Assembly: GCA_028279885.1 (NCBI GenBank)
Contig: JANQMX010000027.1
Location: 1-40,366 of the forward strand
Origin: Rhodovibrionaceae bacterium
Lineage (GTDB): Bacteria > Pseudomonadota > Alphaproteobacteria > Kiloniellales > DSM-21159
Direction: 5' to 3'
Length of the DNA stretch: 40,366 nucleotides
The position numbers were made by a program, and so were the translations under genes. Shown one piece after another: positions 32,111 through 40,366 of the stretch (position 1 is its first letter; every line of letters begins with the position of its first letter). The notes beneath the pieces were generated by a model. That model did not search any database and was not told where the DNA came from. It worked only from the letters and a program-made list of their open reading frames with translations.

Positions 32111-32529
32111 CCTGCAAGCGAGGCAATCGCCCCTGATCGTACGACGAAGGCCGCCTCTTGGCGGCCCAAGTCATTGTTATATATCGCATTCTATGGAGTT
32201 ATAACGAAACTGGTTGCGGGGGAGCGCACCCGTCGATATCAGCAGGGGCTTTTCCAGGCTGCGGCATAGTGATCGCAGTCAGCCCAAGACGCGATGTCGA
32301 GAGCTTTCATGGCGGTGGCTACGCACACAGGGGGCTTGGAACCAATCGTCCCATCTGGCGCTGCCTGCGGGAACCCTGCCGAGCCGCCTGGTGACGGGAC
32401 AGCCGATCCTCAAGCGCATGCACGACCTGTCCGACGAGGTACGGCGCGTCCGCAGCGAAGCGAGGAAAGCCTGCGAGGCGTCTGAACGCGATACAGGCCG
32501 CGATGAGGCCTGCCCATCGCGGCCCGGTA
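32111..32529. other. Gap without a recognised gene
   Basis: Between the inverted repeat and the stop of the next ABC ATPase there are about 420 bp. A frame on the plus strand from 32214 stays open into the next gene (including QPILKRMHDLSDEVRRV), but I recognise no family and see no ribosome site. It could be a decayed gene remnant. Apart from the small hairpin at 32149-32166 nothing definite is seen. Confidence 0.4.
32149..32166. other. Short GC-rich hairpin GGCCGCC-TCTT-GGCGGCC
   Basis: A perfect 7-bp stem with a 4-base loop in the gap between the convergent methyltransferase and peptide ABC ATPase genes. Position suits a terminator, but neither strand has a T-run after it, so it could also be a dispersed palindromic unit. 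Confidence 0.4.
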
Positions 32530-33507
32530 CTACCGCCCACCCGGAAAAAAGCAGGCCACCTGACGATCGGGTTCGAGCGCTTCCAGCACCGGGGCTTCCG
32601 CGCGACAGCGCGGCTGTGCGTTCGGACAACGCGTGTGGAAGGGGCAACCGGGCGGAGGGTCGATCGGGCTGGGCGGCTCGCCGCCGAGAGTCAGCCGCTG
32701 TCCTCTTCGTGCCGGATCGGGGCGCGGAACAGCGGCGAGCAAGGCCCTGGTGTAAGGATGCAGGGGCCGCGTGAAAATGCGTTCGGCGTCGCCAAGCTCG
32801 ACGATGCGGCCGAGGTACATCACGGCCAGATGATCGGAGATCAGCCGCACGATGCCGAGATCGTGCGAGATGAAGACATAGGTGAGGCGGTATTCCGCCT
32901 GCAGACGCATAAGCAGATTGACGATCTGAGCCTGAATCGAGACGTCGAGTGCGGAAACCGCCTCGTCGGCGACGATCAGTCTTGGTTTGAGCGCCAAGGC
33001 ACGGGCGATCGCAATGCGCTGGCGCTGCCCCCCGGAAAACTCGTGCGGATAGCGCTCTGCGTGTTCACGCTGCAGTCCGACGGTTGCCAAGAGTTCGGCC
33101 ACCGTCTCCCGACGCTCGGCCGGGGTGAGCAGGCGGTGGATGCCGAAGGCATCCGCGATTGCGTCCCCGACCCGACGCCGAGGATTGAGAGAGGAGTAAG
33201 GGTCCTGAAAGATCGTCTGCATTTCGCGACGCAGGCGACGCATGGGCTTTTTGGCTAGCCCCAGGATATCGGTACCGTCGAAGAGGATCGTTCCGCGGTC
33301 CGGCTCCTCGAGGCGGGTGATGCATCGCCCCAGTGTCGTCTTGCCACAGCCCGACTCGCCAACCAGGCCCAGTGCCGTCCCGGCCGGAACCGAAAAGCTC
33401 ACCCCGTCGACCGCCCGCACGGCGGTGCGCGTACGACCGAGCAGATCACGCCGGAGCGGGAAGTGCCGCACGACCCCGCGGACAACGAGAAGGTCATCAA
33501 CGGACAT
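32530..33507 (-). CDS. Peptide-type ABC transporter ATP-binding protein, DppF/OppF family (system 2)
   Basis: A 325-residue ATPase: Walker A GESGCGKTT (50-58), FQDPYSSLNPRRRV, signature FSGGQRQRI, Walker B LIVADEAVSALD (Ala in place of the common Pro), FISHDLG, and the C-terminal CPFHTRCPNAQPRC. Start at ATG 33507 with AAGGTG upstream, which overlaps the DppD-like gene by 11 bases. ATG at 33534 is an alternative. It is the last gene of the second peptide transporter, and converges with the methyltransferase unit across a 490-bp gap. Confidence 0.92.
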   Translation of the reverse strand: MSVDDLLVVRGVVRHFPLRRDLLGRTRTAVRAVDGVSFSVPAGTALGLVGESGCGKTTLGRCITRLEEPDRGTILFDGTDILGLAKKPMRRLRREMQTIFQDPYSSLNPRRRVGDAIADAFGIHRLLTPAERRETVAELLATVGLQREHAERYPHEFSGGQRQRIAIARALALKPRLIVADEAVSALDVSIQAQIVNLLMRLQAEYRLTYVFISHDLGIVRLISDHLAVMYLGRIVELGDAERIFTRPLHPYTRALLAAVPRPDPARRGQRLTLGGEPPSPIDPPPGCPFHTRCPNAQPRCRAEAPVLEALEPDRQVACFFPGGR

Positions 33508-34474
33508 TGAGCCAGCACCTTGCGCTATGGCCATTGGCGATGGGTACGAGCACCGGCTCCTCCGTGCAGCGCGCGAAGGCGCTCGGGCAACGGTCGCGGA
33601 ACCGGCAACCATCCGGCCGATCGAACGGACTTGGAACGCTGCCGGCAATCGATTGCAGCGCCCGGCCTCTCTGCCGCGGCAACTCGACGTCGGGGACGCA
33701 GGCGATTAGGCCTTGCGTATAGGGGTGCGCCGGACGGCGGAAGATCTGCTCGACCGGGCCGTCCTCAACGATCTGTCCGCCATAGATCACCGAGACACGA
33801 TCGGCCACCTCGGCAACCACGCCTAGGTCGTGCGTGATGAGGAGCACGCCGGCGCCGCTCTCCCGCTTCAAGTCGTCGAGCAGGGACAGGATCTGCGCCT
33901 GCACGGTGACATCGAGAGCGGTGGTCGGCTCGTCGGCGATGATCAGATCGGGATCGCAGGACAAGGCGGCCGCGATCATCACGCGCTGGCGCATTCCACC
34001 AGACATCTCGTGGGGATAGGCGCGGGCGCGGCGTACGGGATCGGGGATGCCGACCCTGGCCATCAACTCGACCGCGCGCGCCCGCGCAGCACGCCGGGCA
34101 AGGCCTTCGTGGACTCGGAGACCCTCGGCGATCTGGTCGCCGACGCGCTGAACCGGGTCGAGGGCGGTCATCGGCTCCTGGAAGATCATGGCGATCTTGG
34201 CGCCGCGCACGGCTTCCATCTCCCGCTCGGACAGGCGCAGTAGATCGTCCCCGGCGAAGCGAACCGCACCGGCCACGATACGACCGGGTTCCTCGACAAG
34301 ACGGAGTAACGAAAGGCTGGCGACCGACTTGCCGGACCCGGACTCGCCGACCAGCGCTAGCGTTTCGCCGCGGCACACCGTCAGATCGATTCCGTCGACC
34401 GCCCGCACGATCCCTTGCCCGGTGAAGAAATGGGTCGCCAGCCCCCGGACCTCGAGCAGAGCCTCCTGCGTCAT
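33497..34474 (-). CDS. Peptide-type ABC transporter ATP-binding protein, DppD/OppD family (system 2)
   Basis: A 325-residue ATPase with Walker A GESGSGKS (43-50), [14 protein letters not shown], signature MSGGMRQRV, Walker [29 protein letters not shown] and the C-terminal [14 protein letters not shown]. The start at 34474 overlaps the permease stop (ATGA); the in-frame extension to 34510 lies over the permease gene. It forms the motor with the DppF-like subunit. Confidence 0.93.
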   Translation of the reverse strand: MTQEALLEVRGLATHFFTGQGIVRAVDGIDLTVCRGETLALVGESGSGKSVASLSLLRLVEEPGRIVAGAVRFAGDDLLRLSEREMEAVRGAKIAMIFQEPMTALDPVQRVGDQIAEGLRVHEGLARRAARARAVELMARVGIPDPVRRARAYPHEMSGGMRQRVMIAAALSCDPDLIIADEPTTALDVTVQAQILSLLDDLKRESGAGVLLITHDLGVVAEVADRVSVIYGGQIVEDGPVEQIFRRPAHPYTQGLIACVPDVELPRQRGRALQSIAGSVPSPFDRPDGCRFRDRCPSAFARCTEEPVLVPIANGHSARCWLNVR

Positions 34475-35316
34475 CCGCCGAGCTCCGGATTGAGCCGGTC
34501 CTGGAGCCAATCGCCGAGGATGTTGACCGCCAGAATCGTTAGGAAGAGCGCCAGCGACGGGAAGACGACCGGCCAGGGGTTGGTGAAGAGATAGTCCTTG
34601 AGCGTCCCGACCATCTGGCCCCAGGACGGTTGCGGCGGCGTGACGCCGAGGCCGAGGAAACTGAGGCCGGCCTCCAGGAGCATGGCGAAGGAGAGCGTAA
34701 AGGAGGCCTGCACGATAATCACCGAGCGCATGTTGGGCAGGATCTCGCGCCAGATGATCCAGACCGGTCCCGCGCCAAGGGAAACCGCGGCCAGGACGTG
34801 CTCCCTGGATCGGATCGATGCGGTCATGCCGTGGGCGACCTTGGCAAACTGCGGAAAGTAAAGCAGGCCGATCGTGAAGACGAGCGTCGGCAGATCGCCG
34901 CCGAGAAAGGCCAACACAACGATGGCGACGAAGATTTCCGGCAGCGACACGAAGACGTCGACCGCCCGCATGATCGCATTCTCCAGGCGCCCGCCGAGAT
35001 AGCTCGTCGCGACACCCAGCGGCACGCCGAGCAGGCAGGCCACGGCCACGGCAGCCAAGGCCACACCGAGCGACACCCTCGCGCCGTAGATGATACGGCT
35101 CAGGATGTCGCGGCCAATTTCGTCCGTGCCGAGGAGATGTGTGCTCGTCGGCGGGGCGAGGATATTGCTCGCGTCGATCGCAAGAGGGTCGTAGGGCGCG
35201 ATCGCCTCGGGCAGGACCGCCATGATCGCAATCAGCGCGAGGTAGGGAGATACCACGACGAGGGCAAGGTTCCGCCCTTGTGCGTGCCTTACAAGCTTCG
35301 CTGTCATGGACCTCAT
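34471..35316 (-). CDS. Peptide-type ABC transporter permease, DppC family (system 2)
   Basis: A 281-residue permease. First helix at about 17-37, then the conserved STHLLGTDEIGRDILSRIIY, helices, EAA loop (LAAVSLGAGPVWIIWREILP) and EAGLSFLGLGVTPPQPSWG, all typical of DppC. The ATG at 35316 overlaps the DppB-like stop (ATGA); a second ATG three codons in (35307) is possible. Confidence 0.93.
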   Translation of the reverse strand: MRSMTAKLVRHAQGRNLALVVVSPYLALIAIMAVLPEAIAPYDPLAIDASNILAPPTSTHLLGTDEIGRDILSRIIYGARVSLGVALAAVAVACLLGVPLGVATSYLGGRLENAIMRAVDVFVSLPEIFVAIVVLAFLGGDLPTLVFTIGLLYFPQFAKVAHGMTASIRSREHVLAAVSLGAGPVWIIWREILPNMRSVIIVQASFTLSFAMLLEAGLSFLGLGVTPPQPSWGQMVGTLKDYLFTNPWPVVFPSLALFLTILAVNILGDWLQDRLNPELGG

Positions 35317-36266
35317 CGCCCCGTCCTCATGCGGGGGTCTATGAAGCTCTGAATCAGATCCGCCACCAGGCTGATAAAGGCAAACAGCACGAAAATCGCG
35401 AGCAACGCGCCCTGGATCATTGGATAGTCACGCGCGAAGCAGGCGCTCACCAGCAAAGAACTGAGGCCGGGCCAGTCGAACAGCGATTCGATGATGACCG
35501 TTCCGCCGAGCAAGTTGCCGGCCCGAACACCGAGGATGGCGACAACCGGCACCAGGGCGTTCGGCAGAGCGTGGCGGCGTATGGCCGCGCGATGAGAAAG
35601 CCCGCGCGCCCGGGCGGCGCGAACGAAGTCGCGGCGCAGGACCTCCGTGAGGCTCGCCCGGGTCATGCGCGTCACCACGCCCATGAAGTTGATACCGATG
35701 GTGAGCGCCGGCATGAGTCCCGCCGCGAGGTGGCCGAGCGGATCCGCCCCAAAGGCGACATATCCTGATGACGGAAGGATTCCGAGCCAGAGGCTGAACA
35801 CGATGACGAGCAGGATGCCCGTGACGAACACCGGGGCGGAAAACCCGGCGACAGCCACGGCGCTGACGGCAAGACCGGCCGGAGCGGCGCGGCGCCGGGC
35901 CGCCACGACCCCCATGGGGATGCCGAGCAAGATAGCAAAAGCCAGGCCTGCGACGATCAGCTCGAGGCTACGCGGTATCCGACGCAGCACTTCCTCCGCG
36001 ACCGGCAAGCCGGTCTGCAGGGATTTGCCCAGATCGCCCGAGAACAGTCCGCCGAGCCAATCGAGATACTGTTGATAAAGGGGGGCATCGAGATTGAGTT
36101 GCGCCCGCAGCCGGGCGACCACCTCGGCGTCGGCGGCGCCCTGCTCGCCGAGCAAGATGAGCACGGGATCACCGGGCAGCAGATGGACCGAAAAGAAAAC
36201 GATCGTCGCCGCGATCGCAATCATGAAGGCCGACGCTGCCAGCCGCCGGCCGAGAAACTTGACCAT
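35313..36266 (-). CDS. Peptide-type ABC transporter permease, DppB family (system 2)
   Basis: A 317-residue permease with N-terminal helix (about 9-30), HLLPGDPVLILLGEQG, LNLDAPLYQQYLDWLGGL, GDLGKSLQTG, the loop RAARARGLSHRAAIRRHALP, and VIIESLFDWPGLSSLL near the C-terminus. The gene follows the binding-protein gene after 67 bp that hold a GC-rich hairpin, and overlaps the DppC-like gene by four bases. Confidence 0.93.
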   Translation of the reverse strand: MVKFLGRRLAASAFMIAIAATIVFFSVHLLPGDPVLILLGEQGAADAEVVARLRAQLNLDAPLYQQYLDWLGGLFSGDLGKSLQTGLPVAEEVLRRIPRSLELIVAGLAFAILLGIPMGVVAARRRAAPAGLAVSAVAVAGFSAPVFVTGILLVIVFSLWLGILPSSGYVAFGADPLGHLAAGLMPALTIGINFMGVVTRMTRASLTEVLRRDFVRAARARGLSHRAAIRRHALPNALVPVVAILGVRAGNLLGGTVIIESLFDWPGLSSLLVSACFARDYPMIQGALLAIFVLFAFISLVADLIQSFIDPRMRTGR

Positions 36267-36286
36267 GATCTCTCGTCGTGCCTTGC

Positions 36287-36324
36287 CCGGCGTGACACCG
36301 ACGCGGGGACGGGGCCCGCGCCGG
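36287..36324 (-). promoter_or_regulatory. Intercistronic GC-rich hairpin after binding-protein gene of peptide system 2
   Basis: Arms CCGGC (36287-36291) and GCCGG (36320-36324) enclose GCGGG (36303-36307) and CCCGC (36315-36319). It lies between the binding-protein stop (36334) and the permease start (36266), with no T-run. It probably stabilises the upstream message or causes partial termination. Confidence 0.45.
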
Positions 36325-36333
36325 CGTACGAGC

Positions 36334-37875
36334 CTATTGGATCCAGAGCTGGGGTAGCGCTATGCCGGGGCTGCTCTCCGAGAGCGCGCCGCCGAGCTGC
36401 TTGTAGCCTCTCACGTTCTTCCGATAGGCCTGCGCCTGTTCGCGCCAATTGATGAAGACCCAGGGGCTGATTTCAAGGAGTCTCTCCTCGACTTGGCGGT
36501 AGACCGCGACCCGCTCCGCCTCGTCGGTCAGGGCCCGGCCTTTGGCGAGCAGCTCTTCGAGCTGCGCATCGCGAAAGCCGATCGGTTTTGCCCAATAGGT
36601 CGACTCCGCGCCGAAATAGTAGCTGTAGGCGTCGGGGTCCGGAAGCTTCACGGAGACGCCATAGACCAGAACATCGTAGTTGCCGCTGTTCTTGTTCTCC
36701 ACCACGTTGGCCCATTCCAGAAGCTTGATGTTGGCCTCGATCCCCACCTCTTTGAGGTTCGCCTGAATGATTTGCGCGGTCGTGGTGTAGATCGCGAGGC
36801 CTTGATAGACGCCGAGTTCGACGTTCATGCCGTTCGGGTGTCCGGACTCGGCCAACAATGCCCTTGCCTTCTCGGGATCGAAGCGGAAGGTCTCGGCCAG
36901 ATCCTCTTGGAAGTACGGCGAGTCCGGCGTGGTCGGCGGGCCGTAGAGCGGCGTACCATGGCCGAAGAAGGCGGCTTTCGAGATCGCCTCGCGATCGATC
37001 GCGAAAGCGAAGGCCTTGCGCACCCTGGGATCATCGAACGGCGCCTTGGTGGCGTTGAACCACAGGTTCATGAAGGCGCCGCCGGCGGATTCGACGACCA
37101 GGCCGGAAACCCGGCCCAAGGCGTCGATGTCCTTCCACGGCACGAAATCGATCATGTCGACGGCGCCGGTGCGAAGCGCGTTGACCCGGGCATCGTGGTT
37201 CTTGATCATGCGGAAATCGACGCCGTCGAGGTACGGCTGGCCCTCGACGAAATAGTCCGGATTGCGGACCAGCGTGGCCTTGACCGCCGGCTCGTAGTCT
37301 TCGAGCATGAAGGGGCCTGAGCCGTTCGCCTGCGCCTTAACGTTGGGATTGCCGCCCATCCACTGCCGAGACACGATCGAAGCCTCCGGCAGCGCCAGCA
37401 CGCTCATCAGCGTGGCGTCCGGCTGCGGCTTCTCGATCTTTATCGTGCGATCGTCGACGACCGTGATCGTGGCCCCTTCGAGATTGGGGCGCAGCGTAGC
37501 CCCGGTGTCCGGGTTCTGGATGCGTTCGAGCGAAAACTTGACATCCGCTGCCGTGAGCGGCGTGCCGTCATGGAACGTGACCCCTTTGCGCAAGGTAAAG
37601 ACGACGGAACCTGCATCCGGCTGCTCCCAGCTTTCGGCAAGCTCAGGAACCAACTCGGCCTCCTGGTTGAAGCCCACCAAGGTGCTGTAGAGCGCCTCCA
37701 TGAGGACTTTCCAGGCGCTGCCCACATAGATATGGGGGTCGAGACTCGAGACTTCAGTGACCGTGCCATAGCGGAGCGTACCGCCCCGCTCCGGCGTTTC
37801 CGCTGACCATCCAGCGACCGGCGCGGCGAACACTGCCATGGCAGCCATCGTCGCAATGGCGAACCGTTTTCTCAT
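36334..37875 (-). CDS. Peptide-type ABC transporter periplasmic binding protein, DppA family (system 2)
   Basis: A 513-residue SBP_bac_5 protein. Signal peptide MRKRFAIATMAAMAVFAAPV with cleavage near residue 25. The mature part shows GGTLRYGTVTEVSSLDPH, TFHDGTPLTAADVKFSLER, KAFAFAIDREAISKAAFFG and ENKNSGNYDVLVYGV, all typical. The start ATG at 37875 has GGGAGGAGG upstream; in-frame codons to 37905 overlap the end of the aminotransferase gene. It is followed by a hairpin and the four membrane and motor genes. The ligand is unknown; the adjacent class V aminotransferase-fold enzyme suggests an amino acid derivative or peptide. Confidence 0.92.
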   Translation of the reverse strand: MRKRFAIATMAAMAVFAAPVAGWSAETPERGGTLRYGTVTEVSSLDPHIYVGSAWKVLMEALYSTLVGFNQEAELVPELAESWEQPDAGSVVFTLRKGVTFHDGTPLTAADVKFSLERIQNPDTGATLRPNLEGATITVVDDRTIKIEKPQPDATLMSVLALPEASIVSRQWMGGNPNVKAQANGSGPFMLEDYEPAVKATLVRNPDYFVEGQPYLDGVDFRMIKNHDARVNALRTGAVDMIDFVPWKDIDALGRVSGLVVESAGGAFMNLWFNATKAPFDDPRVRKAFAFAIDREAISKAAFFGHGTPLYGPPTTPDSPYFQEDLAETFRFDPEKARALLAESGHPNGMNVELGVYQGLAIYTTTAQIIQANLKEVGIEANIKLLEWANVVENKNSGNYDVLVYGVSVKLPDPDAYSYYFGAESTYWAKPIGFRDAQLEELLAKGRALTDEAERVAVYRQVEERLLEISPWVFINWREQAQAYRKNVRGYKQLGGALSESSPGIALPQLWIQ

Positions 37876-37901
37876 CGCTTCTTTCCTCCTCCCTGCGGGA
37901 T

Positions 37902-39110
37902 TCAAACGTTCGGCAAGGCTTCAAGGAAGCGCTCGATCTCGTCAGCGTCGTTGTAGTAGGACGGCGAGATGCGAAGCGCGCCGCCGCGCACGGCGAGATC
38001 GACCTTCGCCTGGCCAAGGCGCTGCGCGATTGTCTCGGCGGTAATCGTCGGATGGCGGAACGACAGGATGCCCGAGCGCTCGCCGAGCCCCTGCGGGCTG
38101 ATGATCTCGTAGCCGCGCCGGAGCAGACCATCCGCCGCCAAGGTCCCGAGGTCGAGGATGTGCCTCTCGATACGAGAGGGACCGAGCGCGAGCTGAATCC
38201 GGACGGCCGCGTCAAGGCCCCAGATGCCCGGAAAGTTGACAAGGGCTTCCTCGAACCGTCCAGCGTCGGGGCGGTAGGTGAGGTCATAGTCCATGTGGTC
38301 TTCGTGCTTGCCGACGCTGTGGTAACCGACGCTGGGTGGATCGAGGCGTTCGAGCGCGCTGCGGCGACAGAAGAAAAAGCCGGTGCCGATCGGCGCAAGC
38401 AGCCACTTGTGGCCACCCACGGACAGGAAGTCGATGTTGTACGCACCGACGTCCATGGTAAGCGCGCCGACCCATTGGATGGCGTCGAGACTGAGAAGCA
38501 CACCGCGCGACGCACAGAGCTTGCCCGTTGCTGCCAGGTCCTGTCGGAAGCCGTTGGAGAATTGCACCGCGCTCAGAGAGACCAGACGTGTACGGCGGTC
38601 GATCATTTGCGCGATGTCATCGACAAGGATACGGCCCTGCCGGTTCTTCACCTTGCGCAGCTCGACGCCCCGCCGCTCGAGCTTCATCCAACAGTAGACG
38701 TTCGAGGGATACTCGATGTCCGGAACGACGACGTTGTCGCCCTCCCGCCAATCCAGGCCGTTGGCGACAGTGACGATCCCCTCCGTGGTGTTCTTGACGA
38801 AGGCAATCTCGTCGACCGAGGCGCCGATCAGCGTGGCAATACCCGACTTGATCGTCGTGTCCGCGTGCTGGCACCAGTTTGGATAGTTGTTTCGGCCGTT
38901 GTCCCGGACATCCGCCAAGAAGGCGTCGACCGCGGCGATCACGGGATTGCTGAGCGCCCCGATCGAAGCGTTGTTCAGATAGCAGCGGCGCTGCTTGATC
39001 GGGAATTCCTCTCGAATCGACTCGAAATCGACCGGCGGCACGGAGTCGTCCCCCGCGGCGACAAGACCGCGTTCGGCGGCTTTCGTCAGAATTGCCGTAA
39101 CGCCTAGCAC
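37902..39110 (-). CDS. Class V aminotransferase-fold PLP enzyme (isopenicillin N epimerase / cysteine desulfurase-like)
   Basis: A 402-residue fold-type I enzyme. RCYLNNASIGALS opens the domain; ITFVKNTTEG-like substrate loop (EIAFVKNTTEG), LSLDAIQWVGAL (Asp209) and LSVGGHKWLLAPIGTGFFF with PLP Lys235 are intact. The family covers epimerases, desulfurases and kynureninase-like lyases, so the reaction is open; no catalytic Cys loop of desulfurases is evident to me. GTG at 39110 is chosen because GGGAGG (39117-39122) stands six bases upstream; earlier in-frame starts to 39170 are outside the family region. It leads the second peptide-transporter unit, 26 bp before the binding-protein gene, and diverges from a LysR gene. 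Confidence 0.85.
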   Translation of the reverse strand: MLGVTAILTKAAERGLVAAGDDSVPPVDFESIREEFPIKQRRCYLNNASIGALSNPVIAAVDAFLADVRDNGRNNYPNWCQHADTTIKSGIATLIGASVDEIAFVKNTTEGIVTVANGLDWREGDNVVVPDIEYPSNVYCWMKLERRGVELRKVKNRQGRILVDDIAQMIDRRTRLVSLSAVQFSNGFRQDLAATGKLCASRGVLLSLDAIQWVGALTMDVGAYNIDFLSVGGHKWLLAPIGTGFFFCRRSALERLDPPSVGYHSVGKHEDHMDYDLTYRPDAGRFEEALVNFPGIWGLDAAVRIQLALGPSRIERHILDLGTLAADGLLRRGYEIISPQGLGERSGILSFRHPTITAETIAQRLGQAKVDLAVRGGALRISPSYYNDADEIERFLEALPNV

Positions 39111-39177
39111 CAATGACCTCCCTGCTCGGATGCGTGCGGGGAGGCTAAGCATGCGAAAACCATGCGACAAATGTGTT

Positions 39178-39208
39178 TTATGCCTATATTTATGCAGAAA
39201 TTACATAA
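39178..39208. promoter_or_regulatory. Candidate LysR operator: repeated TTATGC and TTATG-N9-CATAA dyad
   Basis: TTATGC occurs at 39178-39183 and 39190-39195 (12 bp apart), and the second copy forms a dyad with CATAA at 39204-39208. It sits between the divergent class V aminotransferase and LysR genes. Part of it (ATGCAGAAATTACAT) resembles the dyad upstream of the other LysR gene (ATGCA...GAAATTATACAT). Confidence 0.4.
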
Positions 39209-39219
39209 GGGAGCTTGCG

Positions 39220-40182
39220 ATGCGCCAAAGAAGCCTTCAGGCCCTCATCGCGGTCATGGAAACCGGCAGCGTCACCGAGGCGGCACGGCGCCTCTATCGA
39301 ACCCAGCCGCAGGTGAGCCGACTTATCGCCGCGCTGGAGGACGAGCTTGGTTTCGCCCTGTTCCTAAGACAGGGTCGCAGGCTGGTACCGACGCACGAGG
39401 GCGTGCGCTTTTATGAAGAGGCCAAGCGTATCCTGCTCGGCCTCGACGAGATTTCGCAGATCGCGGACGACATCCGCTCACTGAAGGAAGCGCGCCTTAA
39501 GATCGTTGCACAGCCCTACGTGGCCCATGCGCTGGTCCCCGATGCCTTCGTGGACTTCCGCGCGCGGTATCCACAGGTGCGCTGCTCACTCGAAATCCGC
39601 TCGCGCGGTGACGTGGCGCCGTGGATAGCCGGTCAGCAGTTCGATATAGGGATTGCGGCCTTGCCGATCGACGCTCCGGCGGTGCGTAGTGAACCCTTTG
39701 CATCGGTGGCGGTGGCGGCGATCCTGCCCAAGGGGCACCCTCTGGCCTCGAAGCCGGAGCTCGACGCTGCCGACATCGCTGGGGCACCGTTCATCGCGCT
39801 CAGGCCATTCACGCTACTTCGCATTGCGATAGACAGCCTGTTCGCGAGCCTTGACCTCTCGCTGGCTATTCAATTCGAAACGTCGTCGGGCCTCTCGGCC
39901 TGCCAGCTGGTTGCCAAGGGCCTCGGAATCACGCTCGCGGACCCGCTGGTCGTGCGCTGCGTGCCGCAGGATCAGATAGAGATTCGGCCCTGGCGGCCTG
40001 GACTGCGGCTGAGTTACGGATTCCTGTACTCGGTCGCGCACACGCCCTCCGCACTCGTGCTGGATTTCGCCGAAACCGTGGCGCGTATCACCAAACAGCT
40101 CGATCCCCAAGCCACCGAGCTTGTCGGGCCGGCGGCCAAGGCCTCTCAAGATCCGCAAAGGTCGGTTGCGAAGAACGGCTGA
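39220..40182 (+). CDS. LysR-family transcriptional regulator (opine-type OccR/NocR-like), regulator 2
   Basis: A 320-residue LysR protein. Winged helix-turn-helix at about 1-60 (SVTEAARRLYRTQPQVSRLI, LEDELGFALFLRQGRRL) and ligand-binding domain with IVAQPYVAHALVPDAFVDF and WIAGQQFDIGIAALPIDAP. It is close to regulator 1 along its whole length, for example WVAGRQFDIGIASLPVDYP there. ATG at 39220 with AAGGGAG upstream; the frame is open to 38995 but the extra residues precede the HTH and overlap the divergent gene. It likely regulates the divergent aminotransferase and peptide-transporter unit. Confidence 0.92.
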   Translation: MRQRSLQALIAVMETGSVTEAARRLYRTQPQVSRLIAALEDELGFALFLRQGRRLVPTHEGVRFYEEAKRILLGLDEISQIADDIRSLKEARLKIVAQPYVAHALVPDAFVDFRARYPQVRCSLEIRSRGDVAPWIAGQQFDIGIAALPIDAPAVRSEPFASVAVAAILPKGHPLASKPELDAADIAGAPFIALRPFTLLRIAIDSLFASLDLSLAIQFETSSGLSACQLVAKGLGITLADPLVVRCVPQDQIEIRPWRPGLRLSYGFLYSVAHTPSALVLDFAETVARITKQLDPQATELVGPAAKASQDPQRSVAKNG

Positions 40183-40211
40183 TCGACCGGCAAGCGTCTG
40201 ATGCGCGCGAC

Positions 40212-40364
40212 CTAGCCCGGATTTCTCAAACCAGGTGGTGCATCGGCCACGACCCGGCGGCCATCGCAGCCCGCCTCCTCGGCCAGCCGGGCCGAAAGCG
40301 GGCTGTGCGTCGCCATGATCTGGAGCAGGCCACGCTCGGCCATGAGGGATCGCAGGCCGGCCAT
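40212..40364 (-). pseudogene. Truncated PEP mutase/isocitrate lyase-family gene start
   Basis: From the ATG at 40364 the translation reads MAGLRSLMAERGLLQIMATH, then SPLSARLAEEAGCDG. This matches the N-terminus of the PEP mutase/isocitrate lyase superfamily (usual form ...GAHNPLSAKLAEEAGFDG). After about 35 codons homology ends and the frame closes at 40212-40214. The following GAGAAATCCGGGCTA resembles insertion-sequence ends, but I could not name one. The start could lie beyond the window edge. Confidence 0.6.
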
Positions 40365-40366
40365 CA

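Noticed and set aside
40215-40240. Insertion-sequence terminus at the broken PEP mutase gene
   Set aside because: Only a short CCCGGATTTCTC-like stretch is visible and neither transposase nor second end is in the window, so it is not annotated as an element.

Overview
The window looks like a chromosomal accessory region of a GC-rich heterotrophic alphaproteobacterium. The basis is the high GC content with AT-rich promoter islands, frequent GTG/TTG starts behind clear AGGAGG-type ribosome sites, very tight ATGA gene overlaps, and a density of TRAP, peptide-type and sugar-type uptake systems each paired with its own regulator. The species cannot be named from the sequence. No rRNA, tRNA, CRISPR array or intact mobile element was seen.

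Layout. (1) About 1-5400: a GlxA-type AraC regulator (cut by the left edge) diverges from a proline racemase-family enzyme, followed by a TRAP transporter (dctP, dctQ, dctM) and a broken L-serine ammonia-lyase fragment that ends inside a 73-bp palindromic element. (2) 5408-19487, all on the minus strand and mostly overlapping: DUF3604 protein, ArgD-like aminotransferase, aldehyde dehydrogenase, M19 dipeptidase-like protein, DadA-like FAD oxidoreductase, a five-gene peptide ABC transporter and a CapA-like phosphoesterase. A divergent LysR gene (19605-20513) probably controls them. This reads as one pathway for importing and dismantling a small peptide-like or opine-like amino compound. (3) 20588-32037: a UgpABCE/MalFGK-type ABC transporter with two paralogous binding proteins, two metallophosphoesterases, two PuuE-like deacetylase-fold proteins, a SAM methyltransferase and an RpiR/SIS regulator. 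(4) 32530-40182: a second peptide ABC transporter with a class V aminotransferase and a second divergent LysR of the same subtype. (5) The right edge holds the start of a PEP mutase/isocitrate lyase-family gene that breaks off after about 35 codons.

The most striking observation is in region 3. Three separate promoter regions each carry two copies of a 13-bp inverted repeat (approximately RRAAY-N3-RTTYC). The centre-to-centre spacing is exactly 32 bp in all three, and distal and proximal sites have the same character relative to the transport genes. This defines a candidate regulon for the embedded RpiR protein that links three transcription units: phosphoesterase 1 + ATPase + permeases; binding protein 1 + two deacetylase-like proteins + regulator; and binding protein 2 + methyltransferase, with phosphoesterase 2 divergent. 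Both phosphoesterases lack the histidine of the GNH(D/E) motif, so an unusual substrate or reaction is possible.

Functional assignments are by family recognition from translated sequence. Substrates of all transporters are unknown.
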